Shown here piece after piece: positions 30,374 to 33,186 of a DNA stretch of 33,186 bases. Numbering within the stretch: the first letter of the stretch is position 1; every line of letters begins with the position of its first letter. The stretch is from contig JBAVQS010000139.1 in the NCBI GenBank assembly GCA_049694275.1, forward strand, positions 1 through 33,186, given 5' to 3'. The stretch is from JBAVQS01 sp049694275. Lineage in GTDB: Bacteria; Chloroflexota; Anaerolineae; UBA4142; SHND01. The notes under the pieces were generated by a model that saw only the letters and a program-made list of their open reading frames with translations, ran no database searches and was not told the DNA's origin. Made by a program: the position numbers and the translations under genes.

Positions 30374-32254
30374 GTGCAAACAGTTCGTGCGCTTGAACTA
30401 CCTGCAACCAGTATCCGGATCTTGCGATGGCGCATCCCCGCCCTCGTCGCCGTGCTCGCGCTCGTCGCGCTCCACGAGTTATTCCTGTCCCTGGTCATTC
30501 CACGGGTCTCGCCGGACTGGCGGTTGCCGGTTGAGGTGACCGTGTATGGCCTGACCGGCATCGTTGCCGCCTGGTTAGGTCTGACGGTGCTGGCGCGCGT
30601 CCTGGCGCGTCGGGAAAAAGCCGAGGCGGACATGCAGAACGCTTTCAAAGAGCTGGAATTCAACCACCAGCGGCTCCTCGCCCTGCATGATCTTGGAGAA
30701 AACCTGGCCGAGGTGGACGACGAGCAGTCGGTCCTCGAACTTGCCGCGCAGGCGCCGGGCAAACTGGTTGGTGCGCAAGCCTCGACAGTGGTTACCATCG
30801 ACCGGGAGCGGGATCGGCTCAAGCTCGACATGGCGTGGGGGTTATCAGACCCTTACTTGCGCGCTTTGCGGGCACAGATGGACGCGGGGGTTCCAGCAGG
30901 ACGCTGCGCCAGTTGCAGCACACTCCGAACCGAGACAAACAGCGACTGTCCAATGTTCGCCGGGTTGCACGAGCAGGCTAAACAGGAAGGGATCGGCTCA
31001 CTCATCTGCCTCCCGATCAATCACGAACGAATTCGGGTGGGATTCATCGCCGCCTACTTTCCCTCCGCTTTTGGCCCCCCCGAGGATCACATTCGCCTTT
31101 TGAATATCCTGGGTGGGGCGATTGCGGGAGCGCTGCATAGCCTGCGCATCCGGGCGCACCAGGTGGATACACTGCACGCGCTTGACCGCGCATCACAGAC
31201 CCCCGAAGCATTGAACGATCTTGCCGCGCAGATGCTCGAAATTACGGCCGAAGGTTGGCAAGCATCGTCGGCCGGGCTATTTTTGTATGACGCCGCGAGC
31301 CAGTTGTGGACGTGCCACGCACAGCGCGGGCTGGGGCAGGCTTTGACCAATCCACGCTTCACGGTCGCACTCGAGCTGGCGCGCAAAGCCCAGGCGGTTC
31401 GCCAACCGGTCATTTTCCCGGCGCTGGAACCGGGGCGGCATGATCTTGTCTCGGCGGCCGCGGCCCCGCTTGAAACGGATGGGAAACCATTCGGCGCGAT
31501 CGTGCTCGCCAGTCAGCACCCGCGGGCCTTTATCGAAACACATACCGAACTTCTGGGGACAATGGCGCACCAGATTGCACTCGCCATTCACAATGTGCAG
31601 CTCTATGCGCAGATCAATCAGTTGGCTGTTTATCAGGAGCGCTACCGGATCTCGCGTGAGATTCACGACGGATTGGCCCAGACGCTGGGGTATCTGGGAT
31701 TACAGGCCGAGCGGCTGGAAAATCTTCTCGTCCAGGGGCGGGTAGAAGCGGCCGGATCCGAACTGGTCGAGATGCGCCAGACCATTCGCGCAGCGTACGT
31801 CGATGTCCGCGAAGCCATCGACGGATTGCGGCTGAGCGTGCGGGAGCCGGGTGAGATTGCCCCGCAGTTAAAGGATTATGTGGGCGAGTTCGCGCGTCAG
31901 TCGGGCCTCGTCGTCCAATTTACGGCCGAACCTGAGAACTTGAGCGTCGATTCGACGGTGGGAACACAGCTCTTGCGCATTGCCCAGGAGGCGCTGACCA
32001 ACGTTCGCAAACATGCAAGCGCGCGGCGCGTCGAGGTCCACATCGCCGAGGCGCACGGTGAACTGGAGCTGACCATTACGGATGATGGGCGAGGCTTCCC
32101 TGATGCGACGGAACGAGGACACAGCCATCACCGCTATGGACTGACGACCATGCGCGAGCGCGCCGAGAGCCTGAACGGCCGGCTGGCAGTCGCCACCGGC
32201 CCTGGTCAGGGGACGCGCATCGCGGTGACCATTCCGACCACACCGGTCAAATAG
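30374..32254 (+). CDS. NarL-type sensor histidine kinase with two GAF domains
   Basis: A 626-residue membrane-anchored kinase. Two transmembrane helices lie at about 20-40 and 52-75, then a coiled linker and two GAF sensory domains (about 100-260 and 270-415). The catalytic part is HisKA_3 type: phosphorylated H431 in SREIHDGLAQTLGYL, N-box LRIAQEALTNVRKHA, G-box DDGRGFP and HHRYGLTTMRERAESL. GAF1 contains Cys 178, 181 and 192 (GRCASCSTLRTETNSDC), which could bind a metal, cluster or heme or act as a redox switch. The start is GTG with no ribosome binding site but a -10 box adjacent. The response regulator follows by 16 bases. Confidence 0.95.
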   Translation: MQTVRALELPATSIRILRWRIPALVAVLALVALHELFLSLVIPRVSPDWRLPVEVTVYGLTGIVAAWLGLTVLARVLARREKAEADMQNAFKELEFNHQRLLALHDLGENLAEVDDEQSVLELAAQAPGKLVGAQASTVVTIDRERDRLKLDMAWGLSDPYLRALRAQMDAGVPAGRCASCSTLRTETNSDCPMFAGLHEQAKQEGIGSLICLPINHERIRVGFIAAYFPSAFGPPEDHIRLLNILGGAIAGALHSLRIRAHQVDTLHALDRASQTPEALNDLAAQMLEITAEGWQASSAGLFLYDAASQLWTCHAQRGLGQALTNPRFTVALELARKAQAVRQPVIFPALEPGRHDLVSAAAAPLETDGKPFGAIVLASQHPRAFIETHTELLGTMAHQIALAIHNVQLYAQINQLAVYQERYRISREIHDGLAQTLGYLGLQAERLENLLVQGRVEAAGSELVEMRQTIRAAYVDVREAIDGLRLSVREPGEIAPQLKDYVGEFARQSGLVVQFTAEPENLSVDSTVGTQLLRIAQEALTNVRKHASARRVEVHIAEAHGELELTITDDGRGFPDATERGHSHHRYGLTTMRERAESLNGRLAVATGPGQGTRIAVTIPTTPVK

Positions 32255-32269
32255 TACGGTTGGCGAAAG

Positions 32270-32932
32270 ATGATTCGAATTCTGGTTACCGACGACCACC
32301 AACTATTCCGTGAGGGAATCAAGCGGATTCTGAGCGAGACTCCCGATATGGAGGTCCTCGCCACACTCGGCAGCGGCGAGGAAGCAGTGCGCTGCGTCCC
32401 TGAGTTGAGACCCGATGTCATCTTGATGGATGTGAATATGCCCGGCATAGGTGGACTGGAAGCAACCAGACAAATTCATGCCCGCTTTCCCGAAACCAAG
32501 ATCATTATGCTCACGGTCTCGGAAAAGGAATCGGACCTGTTCGGCGCGATTCGGGCAGGGGCACGCGGGTTTCTGCTCAAGAACGTCACCATGGATGCGC
32601 TGGTCGAGGCCATCCAGCGCGTAGATGCCGGCGAGGCGATGCTCGCGCCTTCCATGGCAATCAAGTTGCTCGACGAATTTGCGGCTACTTCCCCGCCGGC
32701 AAATACGACGGAGAGCGCGCAAGAAACATTGACTGATCGCGAGCGTGAGGTACTGCAGCACGTCGCTCGCGGGCTTTCGAACAAAGAGATTGGGGTCCTG
32801 CTCTCGCTCTCGCCACACACCATCAAGGCGCACCTCCGCACCATCCTCGACAAGCTCCACCTCCGGGGACGCGCCGAGGCGGCGGCCTGGGCCGAGCGGC
32901 ATGGACTCAATCCCAGCGATTCACTCGCGTAG
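32270..32932 (+). CDS. NarL/FixJ-family response regulator
   Basis: A 220-residue DNA-binding response regulator: receiver domain (1-120) with acidic pocket DDH, phosphorylated D54 in VILMDVNMPGIGG and the conserved Lys in RGFLLKNVTM; then a LuxR-type helix-turn-helix (about 150-215), TDREREVLQHVARGLSNKEI to SPHTIKAHLRTILDKL. It is cotranscribed with the sensor kinase (16-base gap) and is its cognate partner. Target promoters are unknown. Confidence 0.96.
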   Translation: MIRILVTDDHQLFREGIKRILSETPDMEVLATLGSGEEAVRCVPELRPDVILMDVNMPGIGGLEATRQIHARFPETKIIMLTVSEKESDLFGAIRAGARGFLLKNVTMDALVEAIQRVDAGEAMLAPSMAIKLLDEFAATSPPANTTESAQETLTDREREVLQHVARGLSNKEIGVLLSLSPHTIKAHLRTILDKLHLRGRAEAAAWAERHGLNPSDSLA

Positions 32933-33186
32933 GGCGCCCCGTCCGCAAAGCGACCACACAGATCGTCCGGCGGATGGATTAATCCATTTGTCTATGGTTT
33001 TTGTATCCATTCGGGTGATGTCTGCATGCGCGGTCAAGTCTAGACTGTAGCCGGTAATAAGTTACAGAGTTTTGATTAATTAATGTCCGCGCTTGTGCCG
33101 CCACGGCAGGTCAGAACCAAAGATGCATGCCCAGAGACGCTTTTGCGAGCGGCGCGTGCGTGCCAGTCCAGCCATCACGTATCCTT
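32933..33186. other. Mostly gene-free end of window
   Basis: About 250 AT-richer bases after the response regulator. The palindrome AGTCTAGACT (33038-33047) and an AT-rich stretch TTTTGATTAATTAATG (33070-33085) are visible. No large gene is supported; one small minus-strand frame is listed separately. Confidence 0.5.
33080..33175 (-). CDS. Possible 31-residue basic peptide
   Basis: On the minus strand AAGGA lies 6 bases before ATG 33175, opening a 31-codon frame with Arg/Lys-rich start MAGLARTRRSQKRLWACIFG and end PWRHKRGH, then TAA. The good spacing supports it, but the length is short and the window edge cuts the upstream context, so this could also be the tail of a longer gene or chance. 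Confidence 0.3.
   Translation of the reverse strand: MAGLARTRRSQKRLWACIFGSDLPWRHKRGH

Overview
The window looks like chromosomal DNA of a GC-rich, free-living heterotrophic bacterium, most likely a member of the Chloroflexota (Anaerolineae-like). This is an inference from style: lipoproteins with long Thr/Ala/Pro linkers, a sugar ABC transporter without its own ATPase, TgpA/DUF58 and F420-type enzymes, many NarL-type signalling genes, and abundant short palindromic and heptamer repeats between genes. No rRNA or tRNA gene, CRISPR array, transposase or phage gene was seen.

Left block (1-14583, all on the minus strand): a LacI-type repressor heads a glycan-use locus. In transcription order it holds a lipoprotein sugar-binding protein, two ABC permeases, a YdjC/ChbG deacetylase, a BadF-type N-acetylglucosamine kinase-like protein, a surface clan GH-A glycosidase, a GH94 phosphorylase and a GH1 beta-glucosidase. 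A small protein with a possible amyloid (RHIM-like) C-terminal motif and an MFS transporter cut by the window edge follow. The enzymes suggest capture of beta-linked oligosaccharides, splitting by phosphorolysis and hydrolysis, and phosphorylation of the released (amino)sugar. The block carries hairpins that could tune expression, including an intrinsic terminator between the transporter genes and the catabolic genes.

Middle (14718-18445, minus): a coupled DUF58 and TgpA-type transglutaminase pair, transcribed divergently from the next block.

Centre-right (18657-25267, plus): an LLM-class oxidoreductase, an AidB-like acyl-CoA dehydrogenase, a B12-binding radical SAM enzyme, a lipoprotein with repeated TPIICDPMPPPT-like units, and a second, paralogous B12-binding radical SAM enzyme. 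Junctions overlap at three points, so the two radical SAM enzymes are physically tied to the Cys-Pro repeat protein. This is the best candidate here for an undescribed system: a surface lipoprotein whose repeats are modified by cobalamin-dependent radical SAM enzymes.

Right block (25380-33186): a secreted three-PA14/golvesin-like protein ended by a perfect 15-bp hairpin, two lipoproteins (one unrecognised, one DUF5666-like), an AT-richer CHAT protease fused to a jelly-roll domain (likely acquired), and a NarL-type sensor kinase/response regulator pair. Several promoters sit so close to the start codon that leaderless transcripts are likely.
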